This document shows positions 43,801 through 55,980 of a DNA stretch of 64,000 bases, piece after piece. Each line of letters opens with the position of its first letter. Positions within the stretch are counted from its first letter, which is position 1. The notes under the pieces were generated by a model. That model searched no databases. It was given only the letters and a program-made list of their open reading frames with translations, and was not told the DNA's origin. Source of the DNA: Pleurodeles waltl (taxonomy: Eukaryota; Chordata; Amphibia; Caudata; Salamandridae); contig NC_090446.1 of the NCBI RefSeq assembly GCF_031143425.1, forward strand, positions 656,229,717 to 656,293,716, written 5' to 3'. Both the position numbers and the translations under genes were made by a program.

Positions 43801-45363
43801 GGATAAAATCAATAGCATTCCCTACCTAATTCCGAAATGACTCCCCATGACATGGGTTTTTATCCCTTTTTCGTTGTACATTCCCCCAACATTTTTTGGG
43901 ACATTTGTTATACCGCACCATCTTTAACCTATCAGAAAACACATTAGGTCACCTAACTCTTCACCCCATATTATTTTACAGACATTTTATTGGTCTCCAT
44001 AATTGACGTCTTCAGAGGTGGCACGTCCGGTATGATTTCATCTTTCTGTAATTCTTTGCACATCTTTTGGTCAGTAACTCCATTGTCTTCACCGGTTTGA
44101 ATTACCTTGTACATTACATTAATCTACACTGTTTCATTTTGTTTTAACATTATTCTGCAAACAAGGAAAAGTTGTGGGAATGGATCTAGCATGGTTACAT
44201 TCGTCTTCTAGTTTGAAGAAAAAAACATACAGGGTCATGTCCTTTTGTGAGTCAGCACACTGCAAGATAGAAAAATACATTTAATATGAGAGCCAAGCAG
44301 CTAAGCTCCGGCTCATGCTAACTTAAGGCCTATGATGATTTCATCACAGATTCAATAACGCAATCATTAGTACAAACTTATTTAAACATAATACAAACAT
44401 TTTACTCATCATTATTAGTCTACGTATACATTGGCGGCCACTTCCTGTTTACTATTACAGTTTTCTATACGGTATTATCACACACTAATTATAAACATTT
44501 CATGTTAATATAGATTATATAAGCTACGCTCTCTCACCGGTTATGTTCATAATTGCACTTTTGCTGATAGGTATTATTACGTGTGAACTGTAGCACCACG
44601 ATCGCGCTGTTTTTTTCTTTTAATGCAAAACAAATCCGGTTGGGAGTTTCCAACTGTGAACAGCTGTAACTCTGACAAATGCGAGACCCTAGTGCATTGC
44701 AAATGCTTGTTTATTCTGTAGTACAAATGTTGCATTATTTCCTTCGACTGTCGGGTAGTCTTCTTTACAAAGTGAACAAAATGTTTTGTTTGTGGAAGCA
44801 TCTAAGCAAAGATGCTTGATGTCCCCTGAATCAAAGTAATCAGTACGATCTCTAACAAATGGTATGCAGGTTTTCTGTGGGAGCAGACAGATAGAGTAAA
44901 AACACGAGCACTCCTGTGAAGTGCTCAAAGAACAAAGAAAAAATAGCTTCTATAACAAGAGCAGTGGATGTAAACAAGTACTTGGTCCATGCTCTGGGGG
45001 AGGGCCAAACACAGGAAGAGACATGACACCTTTATGCTATTAACAAACTGGAATGCAGGATATGAGAGCGACGAAGGAGCAAACAAATGTTAAGCCGCTG
45101 GGCAGGTTGAAGCCCACTGATTTGTTAACAACATGTCTCTTTGAGACAGCGCATGCGCTGTTTAGCCGAGACCTAAAAACATGCAATCACAAACAGAGAT
45201 TAACATCAGTTTGCTGATACTGAATGGCTTTGTTTCCTCTCGCCAGGATAACTGAAATTAAAGTTATCTTGATCCTGATATTCCAGTTTATCAAATTTGA
45301 TGACTGCAGTTAGTCCAAAATTGTGCTGTGAGGATTGTCGTAGGCCTCTACTCTGCAGACCAT
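40880..45363. other. Unassigned interval, partly CpG-containing
   Basis: No coding region with family motifs was found. From about 42,600 to 45,200 the sequence has more CpG sites and mixed composition (GCGTCGCATGCGCTCGCGC near 42,627; GATCTCGCCGGGCAGAAGTC near 42,890), as in a younger, methylatable interspersed repeat, but I could not find its ends or a protein. Confidence 0.35.
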
Positions 45364-46214
45364 GGCCCTCATTAGGACCTTGGCAGAATGCTGGCGGAAT
45401 TCCATCTACGGTCATGGCAGCAGACGGCGGTAAGGTGGCGCTGCTGCGACCAACAGTGCCACGCCAGCAAAACACTGCCTACCGTATCATGTTCCATGAT
45501 ACGGCCTGGCGGTGTTTTGCTGGCGGCGGCTGCTGCTGGCAGCAGCGCTGCATCCTGTCTCCTGCAGGAGGACCCCCTGCAAGCTGGTAAGTCGGGTTCT
45601 ACGATAGGAGAGGGGGCTGGGGGTATTGTGTGCGTGAGTGGGGGTATGTGTGACTGTGTGAATGCGTGCATGCATGTGTAATGTGTGTGTGCATGAGTCG
45701 GTGTAAGTGTCCGTGCATGTTGTGTCGTGAGATTGTGTGTGTGCCTGGATGCATGGTTGTGAGTGTTGCTGTGAGTGTGTATGAATGTATGAATGCGTGG
45801 GTGAATGTGTGTATGTGTGTGTGTATGGGTGTGTGTGTATGTTTGTGTATGTGAGTAAATGTGCGGGGGTTGGTGGAGGGAGGGGAGGGAGAGAACTATG
45901 GGGAGGGGAGGGGCACGGGAGACCCCTGTCAGTGGCAGGGAAGGTATTCCCTGGCACTGATAGTGCCTACCGCCATGGTTTCAGTGGCGGTACAGAAACC
46001 ACTGAAACCATGGCGGTGGGTGGGGTCATAATGCCATGGGCGGCATAATGATGGCCGCCAGGCTGGAGACTGAAGTCTCCAGCCCGGCGGTCGTTACCGC
46101 TGTGTCGGTCGGTGTGGTATATTGGCGGTTTGGCAATAGTGGAGGTAGGAATCGCCAGCCTGTTGGCGGTAATACCTCCACTATACCATGACCGCCGGGG
46201 TCATAACAACCCCC
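45364..46214. mobile_element. Harbinger-type MITE, 851 bp, CAT duplication
   Basis: Left end GGCCCTCATTAGGACCTTGG; right end in reverse complement GGGGTTGTTATGACCCCGGC; CAT at 45,361-45,363 and 46,215-46,217 (the C shared by a C run). Within are a GCCAGCAAAACACTGCC/GGCGGTGTTTTGCTGGC inverted repeat and a TG-rich tract (45,620-45,870). ORFs of 87-156 codons follow these repeats and are not genes. Confidence 0.7.
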
Positions 46215-46229
46215 CATATCTCTTCTGTT

Positions 46230-46690
46230 ATCACCTTTTTGCAATGGCCTCCAATGAAAAAGCAGATTATCTTTAAATGTAAATGCCTGGTGCATAAAGC
46301 TGTAAACTTATCTCATTGTTCACTATTGCATTCCAACTTCCACTGGTACCACCCAATTTACCAGTTAAGATCTACTAAGCAAAATCTGTTAGTAGTCCCT
46401 GACTTCCATTGTCAGACATTGGGGGGCAAGGCTTTTTCCATCTCTGTTGGCACCCACTGGAACTCCCTGCTCTTTTATCTCAGGTCAACTCTAAACTGCT
46501 TCGGTTTCGTAAGCTTCTAAAGACATAGCTGGTTACTTCCATCGTGAAGGCCTCGATTTTTTTTTAAGCTGCTCTTTTTGGGGTTTATAAGATGTGTATG
46601 AAGGATTTCCTTTAGCACCAAGATACCCAATTTGGATGAATATTGCACTTTGCAAATCCCAATAAATAATTTTTATTGTATTCCATTGTT
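46230..46690 (+). pseudogene. LINE C-terminal fragment
   Basis: The frame at 46,188-46,520 reads KQIIFKCKCLVHKAVNLSHC, SNFHWYHPIYQLRSTKQNLL and GGKAFSISVGTHWNSLLFYL. This matches the conserved C-terminal block of L2/CR1-type LINEs (ITFKLLxLxHKAL...RSAxxxxLxVP...GxRxFSxxAxxxWNSLPxxLR). A short 3' region with AATAAATAA follows. The 5' part is absent. Confidence 0.6.
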
Positions 46691-46699
46691 CTGTATAAA

Positions 46700-47030
46700 G
46701 TAATTACCACACATTTCTCTTCATACCCTGAGTTCCCCTCAGGCCTCTCCACTCCAGCTGGGCTCACCTAATTTATATACCAAAATTCCGAAAGTTCTGT
46801 AGAGGTGGCTGTGCCTTCTCCGTGGTCCCTGCAAAAAAACACATTTTCCTCTACACTGCAGGCCAAAAAATCTTTCACCTTTTTCCATGAAACCACAAAA
46901 CTCATCTATTTGTACCCTAAGTTATACCTTCTAAATTTTCTGACCGATGTGCTTCTTCTTTCTAAGCCATTGACTGGACACCCTGTTCCACAGTAATCGC
47001 ATGGTATAAATTCAAATTCATTCATTCAAT
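46700..47030 (+). pseudogene. LINE C-terminal fragment, second
   Basis: Broken frames give GGCAFSVV, a LYTAGQKIFH-like piece and HKTHLF in the order of the same C-terminal block (RxFSVVAxxxWNSLPxxLR...FRxxLKTHLF), followed by an ATTCATTCATTCAATTT tail. It is short and degenerate. Confidence 0.4.
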
Positions 47031-47249
47031 TTGAGCTTAGCAACTACACTTTCTTAGGAACACCTATTTACCCATTGATACAAGCCAGGCTGGCCACTTC
47101 TCAAGACAATTGTGACACTCTCCAGACACTTGCAACACTCTGCATACATTACTGTTTCCACCCTGCACAGGCTATTGTTGCCATTCACACACACATAAAA
47201 ACCCACGCACACCCACAAGCACACACCCTCCCCCAATCCATCACACCAC

Positions 47250-47830
47250 TGTGTGGTTAGCCGGGGTGTCGAAGCTCAAGGAGTTATCCAAAGAATATCC
47301 AAATTCTTAGCAGCAAGAGACCCACACTCCTCAGGCCACCAGTTCTCCGGCCAGAGGGAATGTTTGGCCCCAAAAACCATGACCTCTGTCTTCTCAGCAC
47401 TGAGTTTTATGCATTGTTGTTCTTCCTCTTCTCAGTACTGGCCATATAGTGCCTAAAAGATTCAGCAACCTTGGTTACATTGTTGGAAATTGACATTGGT
47501 ATTGGTGGCATATGACTGGACCTCAAAGCCAAAAGATCAAATCAGAGCCACCAAAGGTGTCAGATAGATGTTAAAGAGGGTTGGACTCAAGGTGGAGCCT
47601 TGGGAAAAACCACAGGAAAAGTAAAGACATCCACTTTGAAGTCACCACAGCTGACCACCTGCACCCTGTCCAGAAGTAAGTAAGAAAGTAGACTGAGGGT
47701 GACACCGTCAACTCCTGTTTCCTGCAGCCGTTGTATTATACGACTTAGCCAAATCGTGTCAAATCCTGCGGACAAGTCAAGCATTAGGAGTGTGGCCACA
47801 CACCCCTGGTCAACATGGCAGCAACAAGTG
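47250..47830 (-). pseudogene. LINE reverse transcriptase fragment
   Basis: The minus strand reads LLMLDLSAGFDTIWLSRIIQ (motif A), LQETGVDGVTLSLLSYLLLD, a degenerate VFPKAPP in place of GVPQGS (motif B), LFNIYLTPLVALI, and an altered YAT where YADD is expected, then LSAEKTEVMVFG downstream. The pattern is L2/CR1-like. Stops and frameshifts are present. Confidence 0.65.
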
Positions 47831-48529
47831 CATGTTAGAAGGTTTTAATGAAATAGAAAAGATATAGATATTTAGATAAGTTAAAGACATTTGAGAACTC
47901 ACTTAAAACATATGCTAATGTTTCTTTCTACAGCACAAACCATAATTACTATGACAAAATTAACCCCCTCATTTTGTTGCTTTCTAAATTAAATGCTTTA
48001 AGTTTTACCATTTTGATTAAATCAAGATGGCTTAAATTGTGCCATACTTTTGTCATAAGTGAGATTGTTAGCACTATAGTTGTTCTTTAGAACACTCTGG
48101 CAAACTGCAGTAGAACACAGCGGGATCAACTGACAGGCTGCCCCTGTTGGATGTACATGTTTTACTGAGAATGCCTGACTTCATTCTCATATAGCTGAGA
48201 AAGATACTGTGAATTTACAGAAAATATGCTTTCATTTTAGCTTCAGGAGCACCTTTCATAACCTCTGTGGGAAATCCATGAGGAAACGTTTTCTACCAAA
48301 CATGATTCATGAAATTCTAGCAGGGTAAAATCGCTTTAGATACACCTCAATTTCTAAGAATTAGTATGGTACCATCAACAAATGATTTATATTGTAACTA
48401 ATATTTGTTGTCACCCTTTATATGTTCTCCTTTTTTTGACCCTCAAACCCTGCCATTCATGATAATGCATTTAAATGGGGTGTTATCATGTATATTAGCC
48501 CCAAGATGGCTGCCATAAATTTCTGGTTG
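47831..48529. other. Unassigned interval
   Basis: AT-rich; nothing recognised. Confidence 0.35.
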
Positions 48530-48953
48530 AAGTGCTGACAGCCTATCAGATGTCACAATGAGATCTGTACTTAGGCTCCGCCCAGATATACAAATGTATT
48601 TTTCCTTTAATTTCTCGAAAACTACTAAACAGATTTACACCAAATAATAAAAGCACTCTTTCTGGATCAAGAGCTACCTTCCTGCCAAATGTGGTGTAAT
48701 TCTGTCCAGTAGTTTGAACTGTAGTCATGTCTAAAATCTCTATGGGAATTAAAATGGGGAATTAACTTTTTTTGATCTCCTCCCCCTTTTTCCCTGCCCG
48801 GGTCAATGAATCAACCCAAAACTTTCAGGGCAAAACAAAATTCTTGGGCACACTGTTTTTAGAAAAGTTTGTGATGATGCACCAAAGACCGAGAAAGTTA
48901 TAGCAAAGTCAAAAAACACATTTTATATAGAAACTAGATTCTAACTACTGACT
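48530..48953 (-). repeat. Interspersed repeat 'R' (family also at 51,650 and 60,807), inverted
   Basis: In reverse complement it carries segments also present at 51,826-52,020 and 60,915-61,110, including TGGAATTACACCAAATTTGG-like, GGTGTAAATC(C/T)GTTT and ATAGGGATTTTGA-like words. It ends next to the TC/TA tract at 48,954. I do not know its class and see no coding potential. Confidence 0.5.
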
Positions 48954-48991
48954 ATCTCTCTCTCTCTCTCTCTCTTTATATATATATATAT

Positions 48992-49051
<60 letters not shown>

Positions 49052-49060
49052 ATATATATA
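48954..49060. repeat. (TC)n-(TA)n microsatellite
   Basis: A run of TC dinucleotides (48,954-48,974) is followed by TA dinucleotides with a few ACATG interruptions to 49,060. Confidence 0.95.
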
Positions 49061-51629
49061 TGTACTGGCAGCTTTTTTGCATGTCTCCCTTGTCTTTTTG
49101 CCTTCTGACCTCCTGTTTTTACGGTGTACTGGACTCTGTTTATACTGGTTTATTGTCTCTGTGCACTTTACCACTGCTAATCAGTGCTAAAGTGCAAGTG
49201 CTACCTATGTAAATTGTATTGGTGATTGGTTTATCCACAATTGGCGTATTTGATTTACTGGTATGTCCCTAGTAAAGTGCACCAGAGGTGCCCAGGGCCT
49301 GTAAATCAAATGCCACTAGTGGGCCTGCAGCACTGGTTGTGCACCCCACACGAGTAGCCCTGTCAACATGTCTCAGACCTGCCACTGCAGGGTCTGTGTG
49401 TGCAGTTTGAAACTGCCGTTTCGACCTGGCAAGTGTACCCACTTGCCAGGCCCAAACCTTCCCTTTTACTACATGTAAGGCACATCTAAGTATGGCCCCA
49501 AGTAGCCACAAGGGCAGGGTGCAGTGTATGTTAAAGGTGGGACATGTCCTGATGTGTTTTACATGTCCTAACAGTGAAATACTGCCAAATTCAGTTTTCA
49601 CTGTTGCAAGGCCTATCTCTCTCATAGGTTAACATTGGGGCTGCCTTTAATTATCCTTAAAGTGAAGTTTCCCTTTGAGAACAGATAGAGATATGGAGTT
49701 TGGGTCTCTGAACTAGCAATTTAAAAATACATCTTCTGGTGAAGTTGTTTTTTAAATTGTTGTTTGAAAATGCCACTTTTAGAAAGTGGCCATTTTCTTG
49801 CTTAAAGTATTCTGTGCCTCTGCCTGCTTGTGTATCCCACGTCTGGGTCAGACTGACAGTTGGGCTGTTGTGAATTCCCTCTAGAAAGTGACACAAATGA
49901 AGTTGGGGTGTAGCCTGCAAATCCTGATGGGCAATCTGGGCTAGAGTGGAGGGAGGATGGTCACTTACACCTGAAAGGGCTATGCCAGCCTTAACACAAT
50001 GCAGTCTCCAACCTCCTGGAGTGTGTCTGGGGCCAGGCCTGGGAAAGGCAGGATCTTGTGAACAACAGAGACTTTCCTTTGAAGTATGCCTTCTTCAAAT
50101 GTGGAAAGGGGTATAAGTAGTGGACCCAAAACACCAGACTTTTAGAATCTTTCTGGATCATGAAGAACCTCTGCCAAGGAGAAGAGCTGAAGAGCTGGAG
50201 GAGGAGTACTGCCCCTTTGTTGTGTTGCTTTGCTGGGTTGGCCTGTAGTTGCTGCTTCTGCCTTGCAAGAGAGCAAAGGGTGAACTATGCTTGGTGTAGA
50301 GCTTGCCTCCTATTGGAAGTCTCAGGGACACCAAAGACTTCCGTTTCATCTGCCTACAGCACTGGGAACTGTGTGTTTTGTGCTGTTCAAGAAGAAAATC
50401 CAAATCGACGCCACCAACAATGCCGCTGGCCTGCACCGTGACCTGCTGAAGCGGCACAGAGCTGCACCACCCCGCTTCACACCGCAAAAACTGGTCTCAC
50501 CGAAGCCACCATCTGACGCCGCCACTGAGCCGCTGCCTGCACCGTGACCTGTGGGCCCCGCACTCCAGCATCGCCTTCCTCACACTGCAGGCTGGGCATC
50601 CCTGATGATGCCGCTCCAGGTGACACCAGCGCAGCTGCCTGCACCGTGGTCTGTGGACACTGCTCTTGAGGTATACAAAGCACCGTCCTGTCCTGCACCA
50701 CTGCCCGGGTCCACTGATGCCAGCAACATCAACTCCAGTGTCATCGCCAGGTGTCCCTATTTGCACTGCAACCCGTGGACGCCACACAGAACCCGACCGG
50801 GGCTGCACAGCTGACTTGGCCCTACCGACGACAGCGCTTCAGCAATGATGATGCCACTGCCTGCACTGTGACCTGGTGACACCGCATGTAGCACCACCCC
50901 ACTTCACACCGCAGTCCTGGTCTCACCAAAGCCGCTGTATGCCATCACTGAGCTGCTGCCTGTAACGTGACCTGTGGGCACTGCACGTTGCATCGTCCCG
51001 CTTTGTACCACAGGTCTGATGGCATCCACAGCAGCGCTCCTGACTTCATCAGCCCGGAGTTCGATCTGCAACGCGTGTGACTTCAAGAGCCCAACGACCC
51101 CTCCACCAACCTCCGGAACCAATGCCACAATGCCGCTCTCCGGATCTCATCGCGAGGATCACGATGCCCTGCAATTCCAAAAGTACTTTTGTGGGTCTTC
51201 ACAGCATCGGAGCTGGCCCGCAATGCTGTGGCCGGCCAGAACTGTTTTTTTATCACGACGCTGCAATAGCCCCAGGTGGAGCTATCGACTTCAAGGAACT
51301 GTCTTTTTAAGTAGTTCTTGCAAAATTCGTATCTTATTTATTGTATGTTGGATTCTTATCATATTTGATCTTGTTTTATATAGATAAATATTGGCAATTT
51401 TTGTCAAAATTGATGAGGTGTCCTTTTGTAGTGTTTTTACTTGTTACTGTGTGTTACGTGCAAATGCTTTACACATTGCTTCTGAGATAAGCCTAACTGC
51501 TCGTGCCAAGCTACCAAGAGGGTGAGCGAGGGTTATCTGAGCAGGTATCTCCCTTATCGTGACTAGAGTGAGGGTCCCTACTTGGACAGTGTGCAAACCG
51601 GCTGCCAACTAGAGACCCCATTTCTAACA
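49061..51629 (+). mobile_element. LTR-like repeat, longest copy, 2.57 kb
   Basis: It begins TGTACTGGCAGC after the TA tract and ends CCATTTCTAACA. Landmarks in order: CCACTGCTAATCAGTGCTAA, TAGTAAAGTGCACCAG, CTAGTGGGCCTGCAGCAC, GACCTGGCAAGTGTACCCAC, TAGAAAGTGGC, a GC-rich central part with repeated CTGCACCGTGACCTG, and a 3' part with AAGCCTAACTGCTCGTGCC and AAGCTACCAAGAGGGTGAGC. No reading frame resembles gag or pol. TTGGTTGTCAGCGGAAACG follows directly and could be the start of an internal region. The left border may have been changed by microsatellite growth. Confidence 0.55.
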
Positions 51630-51649
51630 TTGGTTGTCAGCGGAAACGA

Positions 51650-53000
51650 TGTATATATATTACCTATCAGCAGTCCCCAGTATATAGTTATAGTTAGAAC
51701 ATGTTTCCATAGGAAAATCATTTTTTGACTTGCCTATATCTTTCACAATGTTTGGCAAATTTTCAAAAACATTTCCAAAAAAAGTGTTGCAGAGATTCTT
51801 ATTGTGCATAGAAAGTTTTGTGGTAATCCGTCAAGCGGGGGCAGAGAAAAAGGGTGCTAAAAAAATGTTGCATTTCCTATGTTAATTCCGTTACGATTCT
51901 TTAGACATGACTACAGGCCAAATTACTGGACGGAATTACACCAAATTTGGCAGAAAGATAACTGCTGATACGCAAATTATGCTTTCACTTATTTGGTGTG
52001 AATCCGTTTAGAATTTTTTGGGAAATTTAGGGAAATTCTAATTTGTATATCTCTGGCTGCAAAGTATTCACAAACAAAGACGAGCTCGTGCAGGGAAATG
52101 CACAACTCTGATTGGCTGCCAACATTTCAAACCAAGAAGTGATGGCAGCCAGCCGAATCCCAGTGAAAAGGTAAAAAATAAATAAAAGCGGCCAGGGTAG
52201 ATACACCCAAACCACTTAGAACTGTTGGAGGAGGTCCCAGAGGGACCACTCCACACAGCAAAAAAGCATATTTTAAAATTATTTTTGGGTGCAAATTCAT
52301 GGAAACATTCACGGCAAATAAATGTAAAATAACAAGCGTGGAAGTTTAGAGCTTTCATTATTTTTTAAGCAGGGGCCAATGATTCTTGCTGCCCTGACGA
52401 CCACCACCTCTCCAGGGCTTTCATTTTTAAATATGCGGGGGAGCCCACGGCCCTCCACAGCCCTTGGGACCGCCACCTCCCCAGGGCTTTCCTTTAAGAA
52501 TATGTAGGGTGCCCTTGGCCCTCTGCTACCCTAGGAACCACCTCCTCCCCAGGGCTTTCTTTTAAGATATGTGGAGGGGTCGCAGCCCCCCAGGTGCCCC
52601 GGGGACTGCCAACTTCCCAGGGCATTCAGTTAAAATATGCGGGGTGTCCCCCCAACTGCCCACCACCTGGTTCTTTTCTTTTAAAATATGATGGGGGTCC
52701 GCCGAACCCTGCTGCCCTGGGGACCACTATCTCCCCAGGCTTTCCTTTTAAAGTATGCAGTGGGCCCGCGGCCCCCGCTGCCCTTGGTATCACCATCCCC
52801 TGGGGTGAATATTTAAAAAAAGAAAAGGGCCCGGGGACCACCACCCCTGGGTTTCTCTCATTGGAGAGGGGGCCGTGCGACCTCCCTCATGGAGCCACTG
52901 ATGACCATGGGGACTGCCACCCCCGAAGGCCGGCTTATGCTATGTCTAGGGGTGCCCACCCCCAGGACATAGCTGTTTGCTGTTTGAAAGTGGGACCCTT
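51650..53000 (+). repeat. Interspersed repeat 'R', forward copy
   Basis: It starts next to GTATATATATTACC and shares AATCCGTCAAGC(G/A)GGG, GGAATTACACCAAATTTGGC and GATTGGCTGC(C/T)AAC words with 60,807-61,733. Its right half is the tandem array at 52,400-52,860. The 190-codon ORF at 52,594-53,166 runs through the array and is an artefact of repeat periodicity. Confidence 0.5.
52400..52860 (+). repeat. Tandem array of ~68-bp units
   Basis: CCAGGGCTTT-like anchors at 52,412, 52,481, 52,549 and 52,617, then about 52,666, 52,735 and 52,798. The unit includes TTTTAAAATATG(C/T)GGG and CCCTGGGGACC(A/G)CCACCTCC. Related single units occur at 61,490-61,720. Confidence 0.75.
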
Positions 53001-53387
53001 AAAGCAGGACTGGCTGTCCAATAGCAGAGCTGCATGCATGCAGGGGACAGAGATAAAATGCTTCAGCAAGCACAGAACTTCTGTCAAAGCAGTTCCATCC
53101 TTGCTGAAGCAATGGCACGGCAGAGGAAGCCTTAAGGCTTCCCCTGCAGTGCCATGTAGCCCTTAGGGGCATTTTATTACAAAAAAAAAGAAACATTTTA
53201 AAAAAGCTCCTTCTCAGTTCAAGAAATCCCAATAATGGCAAAAAAAACAATTTTTTAAACCAAAACCCCTGCAGCTCAGTGTGAAGGTCATAAACCTTCA
53301 CACAGCTTTGGGGGTTTGGTCCATATATTTTTAAAAAAAATATATACATATTTTATTTTATATTTTATAGAAATATCTCATTCTAAG
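53001..53387. other. Unassigned interval
   Basis: The end of repeat R followed by an A/T-rich low-complexity stretch (53,330-53,375). A direct duplication of GAAGCCTTAAGGCTTCC type lies near 53,126. Confidence 0.35.
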
Positions 53388-54156
53388 TGTTAGACTTGAC
53401 AGCCTTAGGGCGTTCACCCCTCTCTTTTTGCCTGCCTCCCTCCACTTTTTGGATACTGTTTTTGCTGGTTTTAAGACTCTGCACACGTTGCCACTGCTAA
53501 CCAGTGCTAAAGTGCATATGTTCTCTCCCTTTAAACATGATAACACTGGATCATACCCATTTAGATTATTTAATTTACTTATCAGTCCCTAGTAAAGTGC
53601 ACTATATGTGCTCAGGAACTGTAGATTAAATGCTTCCCAGCGGACCTGCAGCACTGATTGTGCCACCCACTTAAGTAGCCCCTCAACCATGTCTCAGGCC
53701 TGCCATTGCAAGGCCTGTGTGTGCAGTTTCACTGCCAATTCGACTTGGCATTTAAAAGTACTTACCAAGCCTAAAACTCCCCTTTTTCTATATATACATC
53801 ACCCCTAAGGTAGGCCCTAGGTAATCCATTGGGCAGGGTGCTGTGTAGACAAAAGTCAGGACATGTACCTATGTAGTTTACATGTCCTGGTAGTGTAGGG
53901 AGGTCATATTTGGTATGGCCAGAATGGTAATACAAAATCCTGCTGACTGGTGAAGTTGGATTTAATATCACTATTTTAGAAATGCCCCTTTTAGAAAGTG
54001 AGCATTTCTCTGCACTTAAATCCTTCTGTGCCTTACAATCCACATCTGGCTAGGTTCAGTTGGCAGCTCCCTTGTGCATTCACTCAGCCAAACCCCAAAC
54101 ACAGGATGCTCAGCCTCACTTGCATACATCTGCATTTTGAATGGGTCTTTCAGGGC
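53388..54156 (+). mobile_element. LTR-like repeat, 5' portion only
   Basis: It begins TGTTAGACTTGACAGCC and follows the family through CCACTGCTAACCAGTGCTAA, TAGTAAAGTGCACTA, GGACCTGCAGCACTGATTGT and TTAGAAAGTGAGCATTT. It stops abruptly at about 54,156, where PLE coding sequence begins, so it is truncated by, or was the target of, that insertion. Confidence 0.6.
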
Positions 54157-54157
54157 T

Positions 54158-55980
54158 GGGAGAAAAATGACTATCTAGAAGAGGCTTACAAACAATTACG
54201 TGTGAAGACAATCTATTGTAAATTGAGCAAAAATCCAATGAACAATTTGGTACTGGATTTAAATCAGAAACTAGAGAAGTGGTTTTCAGATGGTTTGATT
54301 AGTATGGACGAACTAAATTCATGAGGAATGATCATCCAACTTTGCCCACTTTGTATTTTCTACCAAAAATTCATGAGACTTTAAAAAATAAAACAGGGAT
54401 ACCCATCATTTCCAGCTGTGGTTCGTTATATTAAAAAGTATCTGAATATGTGGACAATTTTTTTACACCTATGGTGAAAGATCTTAATTCATATCTAAAA
54501 GATTCAGGAGATTTCTTGAGACTTTTGGAAGGAGTAACATGGCAGACAGACTATATATTGATCACCATAGATGTTGTTTCCCTTTATACATCAATTTCTC
54601 ATGAATTGGGAATGAAAGTGGTAAAATATTTCTTACAGCAGAGAAGTATTCATTGTCTAAAACATACGGAAATGTTGGCAGAAATGGTAGAACTATGTTT
54701 GCGTAACAATGTATTTATTTTCAATCATGCCATTTACCAACAAATTTGTGGGACTGCCATGGGAGTTTCAATTTCTCAAAGCTATGCGAATCTGACCATA
54801 GGTTGGTGGGAGAAGCACATAGCTTGGGGGGAAGAAAACGAACACTACATGGAGAAAGTTTTGGTCTGGTTAAGATACATAGACGATCTATTCATAAATT
54901 GGAATGGTACTGAAAATATGTTTGTGGAGTTCTTTAACAAACTAAATAGTAATAATATAGGACTTCAATTTACATATAAAATGAGTAAGGTATCAATAGA
55001 ATTTTTAGATGAGATGGTGTACTTAGAGGATAATACATTACAAACAACATTATATCGTAAACCAACAGCCACTAAAAGTATCTTACATGGATCAAGTTTC
55101 CATCCCAAATCACTCCTAAACGTATCCCTTATGGAGAATTTATTAGGATTAAAAGAAATTGTTCTAATGAAGATGATACGGATAAGAAATTTGAAGAGAT
55201 GTAACTAAGGTTTTTGGCAAGAGGATATAAGGCCAGAGATGTAAAACAGGGAAAACATAAAGCAAGACAAAAAGCTAGAACACAGACCTTGGTCAAAGTG
55301 GTAGCTCAAAGACCAGTGGGGGAAGATGATGAGATACGATTGATTTTGAATTATAGTAAAGAAAACTCACAAATTTTGAATATCTTGAATAGACACTGGC
55401 GCCTGATCCAAAAAGATATGGATGTTGGTCCAAGAGTGGGAGAACAACCTTTTATAACATATAGGAAGGTACCATCTTTGAAAGATATGTTAGTAAAAAG
55501 CCATTTTGAACTACCAGCTGTGTCGAACTGGTTAACAGTCTCGCAAAATTATTTTTCTGTTGTAATAAATGCTAAGCATGCAAGATTGGGAGCAATAGGA
55601 AAAAATAGAGGATTCCCAGGGCAGAGACATTTTAATTGAAGAAAGGATTACATGTGATATCACATTTGTAGAATATGTTATAGAATGTCTCTGTGGTATG
55701 AGATATGTAGATAGGACTATCTGTCCACTGAAAAAACGAATATTAGAACACATCAGGGCAGTACAAAATGGTGATATGAGCTTTGCAATGACCAAACATT
55801 TGAAAAATCATGAGAGAGCTGACTAGTTACATATTAGTTTTTTTGGTATAGCCATGATTAAAAAACAGGAAAGAGGGGTTCAACAGTTGCGACGCCTAGA
55901 ATCTAGGTTCATTATTAGATTAAAAACCAAGACCCCATATGGGATCAATGGGGATGATCAATAGGGATGAAGAACTGTAT
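54158..55980 (+). pseudogene. PLE RT/GIY-YIG gene, broken
   Basis: Piece 1 (to 54,324) has KNDYLEEAYKQLRVKTIYC. A frameshifted piece has PTLYFLPKIHETLKNKTG. The main open frame (54,450-55,208, 252 codons) holds RT motif A ITIDVVSLYTSI, motif B GTAMGVSISQSYANL, motif C RYIDDLF and the thumb HGSSFHPKSLL. A further frame (55,214-55,639) has the linker KENSQILNILNRHW and YRKVPSLKDMLVKSHF. The GIY-YIG region survives only as broken text (FVEYVIECLCGMRYV, KKRILEHIRAV). PLE RTs are telomerase-like and the GIY-YIG domain nicks the target. At least three frame breaks make it inactive. Confidence 0.8.

Noticed and set aside
45487..45957. 156-codon minus-strand His/Thr-rich ORF
   Set aside because: Derived from the TG-rich part of a MITE.
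49061..51629. 5-bp target duplication for this LTR-like copy
   Set aside because: The left flank is a TA microsatellite (ATATA) and the right flank is TTGGT; no match, so none is claimed.
52594..53166. 190-codon ORF
   Set aside because: Runs through the ~68-bp tandem array and on into flanking sequence; the peptide only mirrors the DNA repeat.
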